Shown: positions 1 through 8,288, numbered from the stretch's first letter. The stretch: 64,000 nt of DNA from Tunturiibacter empetritectus (GCF_014201375.1 NZ_JACHDZ010000002.1:248001-312000), one strand, 5' to 3'. Numbers and translations are program-made. Notes: a model not told the origin generated them from the sequence alone.

Positions 1-361
1 CGGCGAGTAGCTTCGCGGTGCGCGCATCCGGGTTGGTGGAGTCGTACTGGTAGACGGTCGTGTCCGGCCTCTGGACTGCGAGGAGCAGAATGCGTCCCGT
101 GGCTAAGGCTTGCGTGCCTGTGGCCTCGTCAATGGTGGTGGAGGTGAGGCCCTTGTCGGCGTTGAGCGCCTGGGTGAGTTGCAGCGTGGTGGCGCCTACC
201 TGAAGGACCTCCGGCGGGCGGTTGCGGAAGGCGATGCCGAGGCCGGCGGCGAGCAGGATGGGAAAGATGAAGATCCAGAAGATGGCTTCGGGCTCGCGCA
301 GGAAGAGGAGGAAGCGCATCATCGTGAGTTGATAGAGGCTGTTCAGCTCGAGCTTATTCAT
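1..361 (-). CDS. ABC-2 type exporter permease, N-terminal part (cut by window edge)
   Basis: An open frame runs on the minus strand from an ATG at 361 to the window edge, about 120 codons without a stop. It has a short cytoplasmic start, one clear membrane segment (residues about 26-44, rich in Ile/Phe/Leu), then a long polar Thr/Asp-rich stretch. This is the layout of ABC-2 type permeases, where TM1 is followed by a large outer loop. The ATG lies inside the 3' end of the upstream ATPase gene (8-nt overlap), so the two are translationally coupled and should form one exporter. The remaining membrane helices lie outside the window, and the substrate cannot be told. Confidence 0.8.
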   Translation of the reverse strand, partial: MNKLELNSLYQLTMMRFLLFLREPEAIFWIFIFPILLAAGLGIAFRNRPPEVLQVGATTLQLTQALNADKGLTSTTIDEATGTQALATGRILLLAVQRPDTTVYQYDSTNPDARTAKLLA

Positions 362-1319
362 CGCGCAGGTTCCTTCCGGTGAGGGCTACGAAGACATCTT
401 CGAGCGTTGCGGAGTGGGTGCGGAACTCGTCCAGGTGAAGCCCCTGCGAGGCGAGCACGGAGAAGATCTTTGGCACGGCGGTGTGGAGCTCGCGGACGGA
501 AAGTTGGTGGGTTCCGGCGGTGAGGCGGTGAGACTCGACTCCTTCGATCGCAGTCAGCAGGGCAGGATCGACTGCGGCTGCTCCGTTGGCTCCTTTGTTG
601 TGGCTGGTGGCGGCGAACTCTACGATGTGCTCTCCGCCGACGGAGGCGATGAGCCGAGGTGGGGTGTCGAGCGCGATGATGCGTCCGTGATCCATGATGG
701 CGACGCGGTCGCAGAGGCGCTCGGCCTCGTCCATGTAGTGGGTGGTGAGGATGATGGTGCGGCCCTCCTGCTTGAGGCGGTCGAGCAGGTCCCAGAGGTT
801 GCGCCGCGCCTGGGGATCGAGGCCGGTGGTTGGCTCGTCGAGGAAGAGAAGTTCGGGATCGCCGACGAGGGCGCAGGCCATGGCGAGGCGCTGCTTCTGG
901 CCGCCGGAGAGGGTGCCTACGCGGGCGCTGCGCTTCTCTTCGAGCTGGGCGGTTTTGATGGAGTCTTCGACGGTGATGCCGCGGCGGAAGAAGCTGCGGA
1001 AGAGGCGCAGGGTCTCTTCGACGGTTAGCTTCTCGGAGAGCTGGGTCTCCTGAAGTTGGAGGCCGATGCGCTGGCGAAGTTCTTCGGCATTGGTGCGCCA
1101 GTTGAGGCCGAGGAGCTCGACGTCGCCGCTGTCGGGTGTGGTGAGGCCTTCGCAGATCTCGATGGTGGTGGTCTTTCCCGCGCCGTTGGGTCCGAGGAGG
1201 CCGAAGCACTCGCCGGGTGTGACCTCGAGATCGAGGCCATTGACGGCTACGACTTCGGCGAACGTTTTGTGGAGTCCGCGCAGCAGGAGGGAGGGTGCTT
1301 GTGGCGTGGGCATGGCCAT
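354..1319 (-). CDS. ABC transporter ATP-binding protein (DrrA/CcmA-type)
   Basis: This 321-residue protein is the ATPase of a drug/polysaccharide/antibiotic-type exporter and energises the permease encoded just downstream. Visible motifs are Walker A GPNGAGKT (43-50), signature LSGGQ (137-141), Walker B with LLFLDEP, the D-loop GLDP and the H-loop in ILTTHYMDEAE. A C-terminal extension of about 90 residues follows the nucleotide-binding domain, as in the DrrA/NatA group. The start at 1319 is chosen because an AGGA sits five bases upstream; a second ATG is two codons later. The longer upstream reading frame is Arg/Pro-rich and has no support. Substrate unknown. Confidence 0.9.
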   Translation of the reverse strand: MAMPTPQAPSLLLRGLHKTFAEVVAVNGLDLEVTPGECFGLLGPNGAGKTTTIEICEGLTTPDSGDVELLGLNWRTNAEELRQRIGLQLQETQLSEKLTVEETLRLFRSFFRRGITVEDSIKTAQLEEKRSARVGTLSGGQKQRLAMACALVGDPELLFLDEPTTGLDPQARRNLWDLLDRLKQEGRTIILTTHYMDEAERLCDRVAIMDHGRIIALDTPPRLIASVGGEHIVEFAATSHNKGANGAAAVDPALLTAIEGVESHRLTAGTHQLSVRELHTAVPKIFSVLASQGLHLDEFRTHSATLEDVFVALTGRNLRDE

Positions 1320-1411
1320 GGAGGTCCTGGACCTAGAGTATGCGGGGTGGGGATTGCGAGCAACCGCTAAGGACGGAGACAACCTTGTTGCTGAGGGGGA
1401 GTGCGAGGCTG

Positions 1412-1642
1412 TTAGCTGTCTTTGCGGTAGAGGAGCTCGCGCATGGCCTGGCGCCGGGCGGCGTTGGCTTCGGTCTGGTTTTTGCGCTCGTCGGCGTCCA
1501 TGCGTTGTTTGGTGACGGGGTCGGTGGACTCTTCGGCGCTGCACTCCGGGCAGCGATTGGCGAAGCCGGGTTTATCCGGCTTTAGCTCGAACTCTTCAGA
1601 GCAGATGGCGCAGACTTTGATCGGAAACGGCATACTCTCCAT
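1412..1642 (-). CDS. small zinc-ribbon protein
   Basis: This 76-residue protein has CAIC near the N-terminus and CPEC about 20 residues later, a four-cysteine zinc ribbon. A charged, helical, Arg/Glu/Gln-rich C-terminal half follows. Its function is not recognised. Small ribbons of this kind are often annotated as conserved hypotheticals that bind nucleic acid or protein. Two starts are possible: ATG at 1642, or ATG at 1633 with GGAG just before it. The longer frame upstream runs through a repeat element and is not coding. The spacing to the ABC ATPase gene is about 90 bp, so shared transcription is possible. Confidence 0.65.
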   Translation of the reverse strand: MESMPFPIKVCAICSEEFELKPDKPGFANRCPECSAEESTDPVTKQRMDADERKNQTEANAARRQAMRELLYRKDS

Positions 1643-1717
1643 GATAAATCGGCTGGCGTTCCGGTGAAAAGAAGGCGTGGCCGTGGATTGCCGGGGAAGT
1701 AGGTGGGGTTGAGGTCT

Positions 1718-1844
1718 GTCCTGCCGAACGGGCGCCCTGCGCGTGGCCACCCCGCAAACGAAGACCTGTTTGCGGGGACCCCGGGTTCGCCGCGCCCACT
1801 TCGTGGGGGTATACCGACTTCGCCTTGGGCCTCCCGTTGGTCGG
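1718..1844. repeat. modular palindromic repeat, copy 1 (half element)
   Basis: It starts with GTCCTGCCGAACGGGC and ends with CTCCCGTTGGTCGG, so it is one arm plus half of the central stem. Inside it are a hairpin CCCCGCAAAC...GTTTGCGGGG (also in copy 5) and the small hairpin CCCAC-TTC-GTGGG at 1795-1807. It lies between the zinc-ribbon gene and the ArsR gene, which are divergent. Confidence 0.85.
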
Positions 1845-1884
1845 CGGCGATTTCCTTTCAGACACAATGGAGCGACGAAAAAGT

Positions 1885-1913
1885 TTGACAAATTTTTATG
1901 TAAGTATTAGCTT
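1885..1913 (+). promoter_or_regulatory. sigma-70-type promoter of the arsR-like operon
   Basis: A perfect -35 TTGACA (1885-1890) is followed after 17 bp by TAGCTT (1908-1913). The expected transcription start is near 1920-1921, at or next to the GTG start codon, so the mRNA may be leaderless. No Shine-Dalgarno is visible before the GTG. The -10 is weak, so the assignment rests on the -35 and spacing. Confidence 0.55.
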
Positions 1914-1932
1914 ACGGTAAGTGAATACTTAC
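1900..1932. promoter_or_regulatory. twin operator, two GTAAG-N6-CTTAC dyads
   Basis: Two dyads of identical form lie in tandem with one base between them: GTAAG-N6-CTTAC at 1900-1915 and again at 1917-1932. They cover the -10 region and the first codons of the ArsR-family gene. Symmetric sites over a promoter are typical of ArsR/SmtB autoregulation, so this is the likely binding site of the adjacent repressor. That role is inferred from position. Confidence 0.65.
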
Positions 1933-2226
1933 CAAGAACGACAACTCGATGCCCTTGGGGATGTAACGCGGCGACTGTTATTGGAGAGGCTTCGCCGGGG
2001 ACCGCTGCCGGTTGGAGAGTTGGCGCGCGGTCTTACGGTGAGCAGGCCCGCGGTCTCGCAGCATCTGCGGGTTCTGAAGGAGGCGAAGCTGGTGCGCGAT
2101 GAGGCAGCAGGGACGCGGCGGTACTACAGTTTGGATCCGAAGGGGTTTGCGGCGCTGCGAAAGTATCTGGACAACTTCTGGGGCGAAGCCCTGGAAGCAT
2201 TTCAAGCGAAGGTAGAGGAGAAGTGA
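1921..2226 (+). CDS. ArsR/SmtB-family transcriptional regulator
   Basis: This 101-residue protein is a winged helix-turn-helix over its whole length. The typical ArsR segments are present: ALGDVTRRLLLERL (helix 1-2), LARGLTVSRPAVSQHLRVL (recognition helix) and a beta-wing with TRRYYSLDP. No cysteine metal site is visible, so it belongs to the non-metal branch often linked to SRPBCC proteins. The start is GTG at 1921 under a TTGACA promoter and overlaps a twin dyad operator. The next gene follows after one base, so the three genes to 3177 form an operon, and this regulator most likely controls it. Confidence 0.88.
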   Translation: MNTYQERQLDALGDVTRRLLLERLRRGPLPVGELARGLTVSRPAVSQHLRVLKEAKLVRDEAAGTRRYYSLDPKGFAALRKYLDNFWGEALEAFQAKVEEK

Positions 2227-2227
2227 T

Positions 2228-2755
2228 ATGCCGGAGAGACAACTGAATACGCAGGACACGATGACGATGGAGGTAGAGGCTCAGGTGGTCGAGCCGGTGC
2301 GGAAGAGTATTCGCGTGCGAGCCGATGCGGCGCGGGCCTTCCGCGTGTTTACCGAGGAGATGGATAGCTGGTGGCCGCGGACGCACCACATTGGCAGCTC
2401 GCCGATGAAGCGGGTGGTGGTGGAGGGCAGGCCGATGGGCGCGATCTACACGGATCAGGAAGATGGGACGATCTGTCCGTGGGGTTCGGTGCTGAAGTGG
2501 GAGCCGCCGCATTTGTTTGTGATGGCGTGGCAGATTGGGACGGACTGGAAGTTCGAACCGGATCTGAGTAAATGCAGTGAGGTGGAGGTGCGGTTTACGC
2601 CAGCGGATGATGGTACGACGCTGGTGGAGCTGGAGCATCGCGGGCTGACTCGCCACGGTGCGGGATGCGCGAAGATGCGCGAACAGGTGAACGCCGAGGG
2701 CGGATGGGGCGCTCTGCTGGGGATGTTTGCGGCCAAGACGGACGAGGCGTCGTGA
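2228..2755 (+). CDS. SRPBCC (AHSA1-like START) domain protein
   Basis: This 175-residue protein has a single START/AHSA1-like ligand-binding fold. It begins around VRKSIRVRADAARAFRVFTE, contains the WGSVLKWEPPH turn, and ends with the long C-terminal helix (GWGALLGMFA). ArsR plus SRPBCC pairs are a common arrangement in soil bacteria; the ligand is usually unknown. It sits one base after the ArsR gene, and its stop overlaps the GTG start of the following membrane protein gene by four bases, so all three are co-translated. Confidence 0.85.
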   Translation: MPERQLNTQDTMTMEVEAQVVEPVRKSIRVRADAARAFRVFTEEMDSWWPRTHHIGSSPMKRVVVEGRPMGAIYTDQEDGTICPWGSVLKWEPPHLFVMAWQIGTDWKFEPDLSKCSEVEVRFTPADDGTTLVELEHRGLTRHGAGCAKMREQVNAEGGWGALLGMFAAKTDEAS

Positions 2756-3177
2756 AGGCGGCGATGTGGTTTCGCGCTGCGGCGGTGCTGATGCTGCTGT
2801 TTGCTGTGGGCCATACTTACGGTTTTCTGGCCTTCCGCCCGAATACGGCGGAGGGCCTCGCCGTGTGGAATGCGATGAACAGCGTTCACTTTTCCGAGGC
2901 GGGCTCGACGTTCAGCTATGGCGGGTTCTATAAAGGCTTCGGTTTATCTATCTCAGCGACGCAAGTTTTTATTGCGTGGCTGACGTGGATGCTGGCTTCG
3001 ATGGCGAAGCGCGGGAGTAACGATGCACGGACGATTGCCTGGGGATTGTTTGTGGTGCAGTGCGTTGGTTTTGTGTTGTCACTGCTCTACTTTGCGGTTC
3101 CTCCCGCGGTGTTGTCGGCGCTGGGGGCGCTGTGTTTTATGATGGGCGCGGTTTCGATGCAGAGGTCTGCTGGATGA
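2752..3177 (+). CDS. four-helix membrane protein (LIC_13387-like)
   Basis: This 141-residue inner-membrane protein begins at the GTG at 2752, inside the stop of the preceding gene (GTGA overlap). Four hydrophobic segments are visible, starting with MWFRAAAVLMLLFAVGHTYG and ending with an Ala/Leu-rich helix. The first helix with its GH motif resembles proteins named LIC_13387-like. Its role is unknown. Its place behind ArsR and SRPBCC genes suggests a function regulated by the same signal. The longer frame upstream of the GTG overlaps the SRPBCC gene and is not real. Confidence 0.7.
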   Translation: MKAAMWFRAAAVLMLLFAVGHTYGFLAFRPNTAEGLAVWNAMNSVHFSEAGSTFSYGGFYKGFGLSISATQVFIAWLTWMLASMAKRGSNDARTIAWGLFVVQCVGFVLSLLYFAVPPAVLSALGALCFMMGAVSMQRSAG

Positions 3178-3190
3178 ATAGAGCTATGCT

Positions 3191-4048
3191 TCAAGGCTTG
3201 TCGTTGTTCGCGGTTGTATCCAGGTATTTGATGAGGATTACTTCGTTGCCGATTGCGTTGTAGATTAACTCGTCGACGGTGCCGCTTGCGAGAAGAAGAC
3301 CATATCCTCCGGCGCGCATTCCCTGTTCCTTGCGTAGCAGGATGTGAGCGGTGGGATCGGTAGCGGGATTTCCGATAGCCGCGTGGGCGAGGGATTCTTT
3401 CTGGAAACCAGTGCCGGGGTCGCGAACACGGAAGACCATGGTGCGGGCGGTGCGAATGGCATGCACTTCGACGGCCTGCTCGGGATTGAACTTTGCTCCG
3501 TGTTCCATCGCGTTCATCAGGATCTCTCGAAAGGCCTGGATGATCTCCTGTCTCGCGTCTTCGGGGAGTTGGGCGCTGAGTTCCTTGGCGAAGGAGAGAA
3601 GGCGCTCGGCTGTGACGAGGCGGCAGTTGGCGCGGATGGAGACCCAACCGGGGCGGGCCGAGAGGATTTCGATGTCGTCTCGGGAATGGTTGTCGGAAGC
3701 TGCACTGGCGACCAAGGTCGCGATCTCCTGAGTATCGAAGGGAGGTGTGAAACAGCCGAAGACCCGGGCTTGCAGGGCGGCGATGACCTTGTCGGGGGTG
3801 CTGTGTTGCGCCAGGACGATGCACTTCAGGTCGGGCCTGATGGAGCGCATCTCTTCGAGGAGCGCGAGGTTCTCATCGATATCGCTATCGGCGCTGGTAA
3901 TGACGACGTCGAAGCGCCGGGTACGCAATCGCTTCAGGGCATCGACGGGGCCTGCCGAATACAGCGTAGGCAAGTGAGCGGCAATGAGGGAGCGGCCGAT
4001 CTCGCGGCTGACCGGGGTGTGACTTCCGATGATGAGAACTCGACTCAT
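3191..4048 (-). CDS. receiver-like domain plus HATPase (RsbW-like) protein
   Basis: This 285-residue cytoplasmic protein has an N-terminal Rossmann-like receiver domain (MSRVLIIGSHTPVSREIG, RFDVVITSADSD, IVLAQHSTPD). A C-terminal GHKL ATPase of the anti-sigma/serine-kinase type follows: N-box FREILMNAMEHGA, G1 box VRDPGTGF and glycine-rich GGYGLLL. The receiver keeps an Asp in VVITSAD near the expected phospho-acceptor position. The combination suggests a partner-switching kinase whose activity is gated by phosphorylation; that role is inferred. It converges with the upstream operon at only 13 bp. The STAS protein gene at 11.2 kb could be a partner, but nothing links them directly. Confidence 0.8.
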   Translation of the reverse strand: MSRVLIIGSHTPVSREIGRSLIAAHLPTLYSAGPVDALKRLRTRRFDVVITSADSDIDENLALLEEMRSIRPDLKCIVLAQHSTPDKVIAALQARVFGCFTPPFDTQEIATLVASAASDNHSRDDIEILSARPGWVSIRANCRLVTAERLLSFAKELSAQLPEDARQEIIQAFREILMNAMEHGAKFNPEQAVEVHAIRTARTMVFRVRDPGTGFQKESLAHAAIGNPATDPTAHILLRKEQGMRAGGYGLLLASGTVDELIYNAIGNEVILIKYLDTTANNDKP

Positions 4049-4102
4049 GTCGTGCTCCGGGACGCGGGAACGAGTTGATTCTAGACCATCAACTTATGCG
4101 AG

Positions 4103-4118
4103 ACCATCGCTCGATGGT
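4103..4118. repeat. short perfect inverted repeat between valS and the receiver-HATPase gene
   Basis: ACCATCG-CT-CGATGGT is a perfect 7-bp stem in the 87-bp gap. It lies downstream of valS and upstream of the next minus-strand gene. No T-run follows, so it may be a protein site or a weak terminator. Confidence 0.35.
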
Positions 4119-4135
4119 GTGGTCGACCTGCTCCG

Positions 4136-6946
4136 TCATTCGCCGAGAGCGTCTAAGGCGGCTTTGGTTTTGTCATAGAGGATGCGGGTTTCGGTGGATT
4201 GCTTGCGCAGGCCGTCGACGATGTGGGCCGGGGCCTTCGACATGAAGGTCTCGTTGGTGAGTTGCTTGTCGGCGGAGGCGAGGCCCTTTTCGTACTTGGC
4301 GAGGTCTTTGGTGAGACGCTCGCGTTCGGCGGGGACGTCGATCTGGCGCTCGTACATCACGGCTACGTCGAACTCCGCGGTGGAGCGGGCGTTCGAGCCG
4401 GTGAGTGGTTCGTTGGCGAACTCTACGGATTGGACGCGGGCCATCTTCGCGAGGACGTCGGCGTTGGCGTCGGCGAGTGCGAGGACGCGATTGCCTGCGT
4501 GGATGTTGATGGGTGTCGATTCTTTTTCAGGGACGCCTAGCTCTTTGCGCAGACCGCGTACGGTGACGATGAGCTCTTGCAGGGTCTTCATGGCGCTCTC
4601 GGCTACGGGGTCGGCGGGAAAGTCACTGGCCTGGGGGTAGCCGGTGAGGGCGATGGATTTCGCCGGCGGCTTGCCTTCGTAGAGCGCGTGCCAGATCTCT
4701 TCGGTGAGGAAGGGCATGAAGGGGCTGAGAAGACGCAGGGCGCTCTCGAAGACGCCTACGAGTGAGGCGAGGGTGAGGGCGGTGATTGGATTTTTCTCTG
4801 CGCCTTCGGTGAAGTCGAGACGTAGTTTGGCGAGTTCGAGGTACCAGTCGCAGAACTCGCCCCAGAAGAACTGGTAGATGGCGTTGGCGGCTTCGTCGAA
4901 GCGGTAGTCGGCGAGGGCTCGGTCGACTTCGGCGGAGACAGCGCTGAGGCGGGAGAAGATCCAGCGGGTCTCGAGTGGTGTGTCGTCTTGAAGCGAGGGG
5001 ACTACGCCGCTGTCGCGCATGGTCATGTTGTAGCCGGCTTCGCGCGCGCGATCTACGTTCATGAAGAGGAAGCGGGCGGCGTTCCAGATCTTGTTGGCGA
5101 AGGCGCGATAGCCTTCGGTGCGGGCTTCCGAGAAGGCGATGTCGGTGCCGGGCGAGGCCATGCTGGCCAGGGTGAAGCGGACGGCGTCGGTGCCGAAGCG
5201 CTCGATGATGTCGATGGGGTTGATGACGTTGCCCTTGGTCTTGGACATCTTCTCGCGGTTGGCGTCGCGGACTAGGCCGTGGATGTAGACCTCGCGGAAG
5301 GGGACGGCGTCGGCGAGGGTGCGCTTGCTGCCGTCGGGCATGGGGACGTCGAGCATGAAGTGAGTGCCGAGCATGACCATGCGGGCGACCCAGAAGAAGA
5401 GGATGTCGAAGCCGGTGACGAGGAGGTCGGTGGGGTAGAAGGTGGCGAGGTCTGGGGTGAGGTCCGGCATACCGGTGTCGGGGTTTGGGTTGGGCCAGCC
5501 GAAGACGGTGAAGGGGAGGAGGCCGGAGGAGAACCAGGTGTCGAGGACGTCGGTCTCCTGGGTGAGGTCGGCGGAGTTGCAGGTGGCGCAGTGAGTGGGT
5601 GTTGTTCGCGCCACGGTAATTGCAGAACAGGCATTGCAGTACCACGCTGGAATGCGATGGCCCCACCAGAGCTGGCGGGAGATGCACCAGTCGTAGATGT
5701 TCTTCATCCACTCGTCGTAGACCTTGGTGTACATCTCGGGGGTGAATTTGATGTGGCCCTGGGCGACGGCCTGGATGGCTTTGGAAGCGATGCTGTCGCC
5801 GCCGTTGCTGGGGGTTTTGTTGACGGCGAGAAACCACTGCTGCGAGAGGCGCGGCTCGATGACGACGCCGGTGCGCTGGGAGAGGCCGATGGAGTTGGTG
5901 TGCTCCTTGATTTCGACTAAGAGACCCAACGCTTCGAGGTCGGCGACGATCTTCTCGCGTGCGGCGTAGCGGTCGAGGCCGTGGTAGGGCGAGCCGGGGA
6001 GGAGGACGTGGGCGGTCTCGTCGAGGATGGTGAGGTTGGGCAGGTTGTGGCGCTGGCCGATGGCGAAGTCGTTGGCGTCGTGCGCGGGCGTGACTTTGAC
6101 GGCGCCGGTGCCGAACTCGGGCTTGGCCCAGTCGTCGGCGAGGATGGGGATCTCGCGGTCTGGTCTGCCGTTGGTGGCGCTGAGGGGCAGGCGCACTAGT
6201 TTGCCTTGAAGTGCGAGGTAGCGCTCGTCGGTGGGGTTTACGGCTACGGCTACGTCGCCTAGCATGGTCTCGGGGCGTGTGGTGGCGATGACGATGGAGC
6301 CTGTGCCGTCCGCCAGGGGATAGCGGATGTGGTAGATCTTGCCGACGCGCTCTTCGTGCTCGACTTCGAGATCGGAGACGGCGGTCTGGATGCTGGGGTC
6401 CCAGTTGACGATGTACGCGCCGCGGTAGATGAGGCCCTGCTCGTAGAGGCGGACGAAGGCCTCGTTGACGGCGGGCGAGAGGCGGTCGTCCATGGTGAAG
6501 TACTCGCGGGACCAGTCGACGGAGGCACCGAGGCGCTTCATCTGGTCGAGGATGGCTCCGCCGTAGAGCTCGCGCCAGGCCCAGACTTTTTTGACGAAAG
6601 CGCTGCGGCCGAGCCCCTGCCGGGTCTTGCCCTCTTCTTTGAGCTGGCGCTCGACCATCATCTGGGTGGCGATGCCGGCGTGGTCGGTGCCGGGGACCCA
6701 GAGGGCGGTTTCGCCACGCATGCGATGCCAGCGGGTGAGGATGTCCATCTCCGCCTGGTTGAGCATGTGGCCCATGTGGAGGCGGCCGGTAACATTGGGC
6801 GGCGGCAAAAGAATGGTGAACTTCTTTTGCGCGGCGTGCGTAGTTTCGGAGGTCGGAACGTCAAACAGATGTTCTTTGACCCAGTACTCGGCCCAGCGCT
6901 GTTCAATAACGGACGGATCGTATGCTTTTGGAAGTTCCTGGCTCAT
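4136..6946 (-). CDS. valS: valine--tRNA ligase
   Basis: This 936-residue class I aminoacyl-tRNA synthetase charges tRNA-Val. The HIGH motif appears as HMGH (57-60) after PPPNVTGRL, and the KMSKS loop as KMSKT in NREKMSKTKGNV. The editing domain lies between them. A CxxC...CxxC zinc knuckle is present in the insert (CNACSAI, HCATCNS). The C-terminal anticodon-binding domain ends in a coiled-coil arm rich in Lys/Glu, typical of ValRS. The start at 6946 (MSQELPKAYDPS) fits family N-termini; a longer frame to 7048 adds 34 unrelated residues. Length is as expected. Confidence 0.97.
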   Translation of the reverse strand: MSQELPKAYDPSVIEQRWAEYWVKEHLFDVPTSETTHAAQKKFTILLPPPNVTGRLHMGHMLNQAEMDILTRWHRMRGETALWVPGTDHAGIATQMMVERQLKEEGKTRQGLGRSAFVKKVWAWRELYGGAILDQMKRLGASVDWSREYFTMDDRLSPAVNEAFVRLYEQGLIYRGAYIVNWDPSIQTAVSDLEVEHEERVGKIYHIRYPLADGTGSIVIATTRPETMLGDVAVAVNPTDERYLALQGKLVRLPLSATNGRPDREIPILADDWAKPEFGTGAVKVTPAHDANDFAIGQRHNLPNLTILDETAHVLLPGSPYHGLDRYAAREKIVADLEALGLLVEIKEHTNSIGLSQRTGVVIEPRLSQQWFLAVNKTPSNGGDSIASKAIQAVAQGHIKFTPEMYTKVYDEWMKNIYDWCISRQLWWGHRIPAWYCNACSAITVARTTPTHCATCNSADLTQETDVLDTWFSSGLLPFTVFGWPNPNPDTGMPDLTPDLATFYPTDLLVTGFDILFFWVARMVMLGTHFMLDVPMPDGSKRTLADAVPFREVYIHGLVRDANREKMSKTKGNVINPIDIIERFGTDAVRFTLASMASPGTDIAFSEARTEGYRAFANKIWNAARFLFMNVDRAREAGYNMTMRDSGVVPSLQDDTPLETRWIFSRLSAVSAEVDRALADYRFDEAANAIYQFFWGEFCDWYLELAKLRLDFTEGAEKNPITALTLASLVGVFESALRLLSPFMPFLTEEIWHALYEGKPPAKSIALTGYPQASDFPADPVAESAMKTLQELIVTVRGLRKELGVPEKESTPINIHAGNRVLALADANADVLAKMARVQSVEFANEPLTGSNARSTAEFDVAVMYERQIDVPAERERLTKDLAKYEKGLASADKQLTNETFMSKAPAHIVDGLRKQSTETRILYDKTKAALDALGE

Positions 6947-7066
6947 CGGTGTTTTAAGGGTAGCATCGACGGGCGTTAACCGCTGGTATGCGGTGGCGGG
7001 CTCGTGCGGCAGGAAAACGGTTCGTCGAAGACATGCATCCACGTACACTAGCCCACGAGGTTATTC

Positions 7067-7561
7067 ATGCGTAGACTGCTCCTCGCTTTTGCTCTTTTGA
7101 TTGTTGCCGGTACACCCGCGTTTGCCCGCACCTCCAACGATCGCGCCGGTGTTGGAGGCGATATTACGATTGCGGACGGAGAGACGGCGGGGGATATCGC
7201 CTGTGCGTTTTGCACGGTGCGGGTGCATGGCGAGGTGAAGGGAGATATCGCGACCTTTCTGGGATCGGTGGTGGTCGATTCGGGGAGGACGATCTCGGGC
7301 GATGTGGCTTCGCTCGGCGGCGATCTCGAGCTGGGCCAGGATGCGTCGGTGGGCGGCGATGTTGCGATCGCTGCGGGAGACCTGAAGCTGGGGGACGGGG
7401 CGGCGATTCATGGCGAGCGGACGGTTCTGCCTGGGCGCTTGTGGCTTTTGTTGCCGCTCGCACCGTTTTTGATACTCGCGGGACTGATCTGGCTGATCGT
7501 GTCTATCGTTCGGCGTAATCGGTATCCGTATCCGGTGCCTCCGAGAGGGCGCGGGTTTTAG
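7067..7561 (+). CDS. secreted beta-solenoid-like (polymer-forming) membrane-anchored protein
   Basis: This 164-residue protein has a signal peptide (MRRLLLAFALLIVAGTPAFA). A glycine-rich repeat region follows in which short strands alternate with G-D/G-G turns (VGGDITIADGETAGDI, VKGDIATFLGS, SVGGDVAIAAGD), the pattern of bactofilin-like beta-solenoids. It ends with one membrane helix and a basic tail. A CAFC pair interrupts the repeats. The start has GAGG six bases upstream. The next gene is a clear paralog with the same order of parts. Likely role: envelope structure; this is inference. Confidence 0.7.
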   Translation: MRRLLLAFALLIVAGTPAFARTSNDRAGVGGDITIADGETAGDIACAFCTVRVHGEVKGDIATFLGSVVVDSGRTISGDVASLGGDLELGQDASVGGDVAIAAGDLKLGDGAAIHGERTVLPGRLWLLLPLAPFLILAGLIWLIVSIVRRNRYPYPVPPRGRGF

Positions 7562-7672
7562 TCGGCGTTTTTGCCGGGGCTGGGGTAGTGTAAGGGATTG
7601 GGGAACCTGGCCTGCGGCGTATGCGTACCACCTTCTGCACGCTGTTATTCGCTGTCATTCTCTGGGGGAACT

Positions 7673-8203
7673 TTGCCGAACTTTGCGCTCCGCAGCCTCG
7701 TCTTTACGCTTCTGTTTGCCTCGACCGCGCTGGCTCAGGCGCCGGGCAACCGGGCCTATGTCGGGGAGGATGTTTATGTCGCGTCGGGCCAACAGGTGCG
7801 TAATGCGATGTGTGTCTTCTGCTCGGTGCAGGTGGAGGGTGACGTGACGGGGCGGGTCATCGTGCTGTTCGGCAGCCTGAACGTGACCGGACAGGTGGCG
7901 AAGGGCGCGACCGTGATCGGGGGAAACGCGGTGGTCGATTCGCAGGCGCGGATCGGCGGCGATACGACGGTGCTGGGTGGCAATGCTGTATATGAGAGCG
8001 ATGAATCGTTTGGGGGGAGCGCATATGTGCTGGGCGGGCATCTGTCGCATGTGCCGCTGGCGTATGGGCAGGTGAGTGCGCACCCACGGGTCTCGTTGAG
8101 TCCGCTGTTTTCGGTTTTGCTGGGAGTGCTGGTGTTGTTGCTGCTTTCGGCTTTGTTTGTGCCGCAGGTGCGGCGGCGTATTGCTGTTAATCAGAACTCC
8201 TGA
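7673..8203 (+). CDS. secreted beta-solenoid-like protein, paralog of the previous gene
   Basis: This is a paralog of the preceding protein: signal peptide ending in ALAQ, a repeat region with VGEDVYVASGQQV, a CVFC pair at the same place, VEGDVTGRV and IGGDTTVLGG units, then a C-terminal membrane helix and basic tail. The start is uncertain. TTG at 7673 has GGGGGA just upstream; a TTG at 7598 would add 25 residues. A separate signal-peptide-like frame begins with ATG at 7621 in another register (MRTTFCTLLFAVILW), so a frameshift at the 5' end is possible. It is probably co-transcribed with its neighbour. Confidence 0.62.
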   Translation: MPNFALRSLVFTLLFASTALAQAPGNRAYVGEDVYVASGQQVRNAMCVFCSVQVEGDVTGRVIVLFGSLNVTGQVAKGATVIGGNAVVDSQARIGGDTTVLGGNAVYESDESFGGSAYVLGGHLSHVPLAYGQVSAHPRVSLSPLFSVLLGVLVLLLLSALFVPQVRRRIAVNQNS

Positions 8204-8224
8204 GCGGAGTGCGTTCCAGACGAC

Positions 8225-8261
8225 AAAAAAGGATGCGGCGCTTATGGCTGCATCCTTTTTT
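8225..8261. terminator. bidirectional intrinsic terminator
   Basis: AAAAAAGGATGC and GCATCCTTTTTT flank a short GC loop. The hairpin therefore has a T-run on both strands. It sits between two convergent genes, ending 8203 and 8289, and should stop transcription from both. Confidence 0.9.
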
Positions 8262-8288
8262 GTTTGATGAGAAAGAGGTTCGAAGAGA

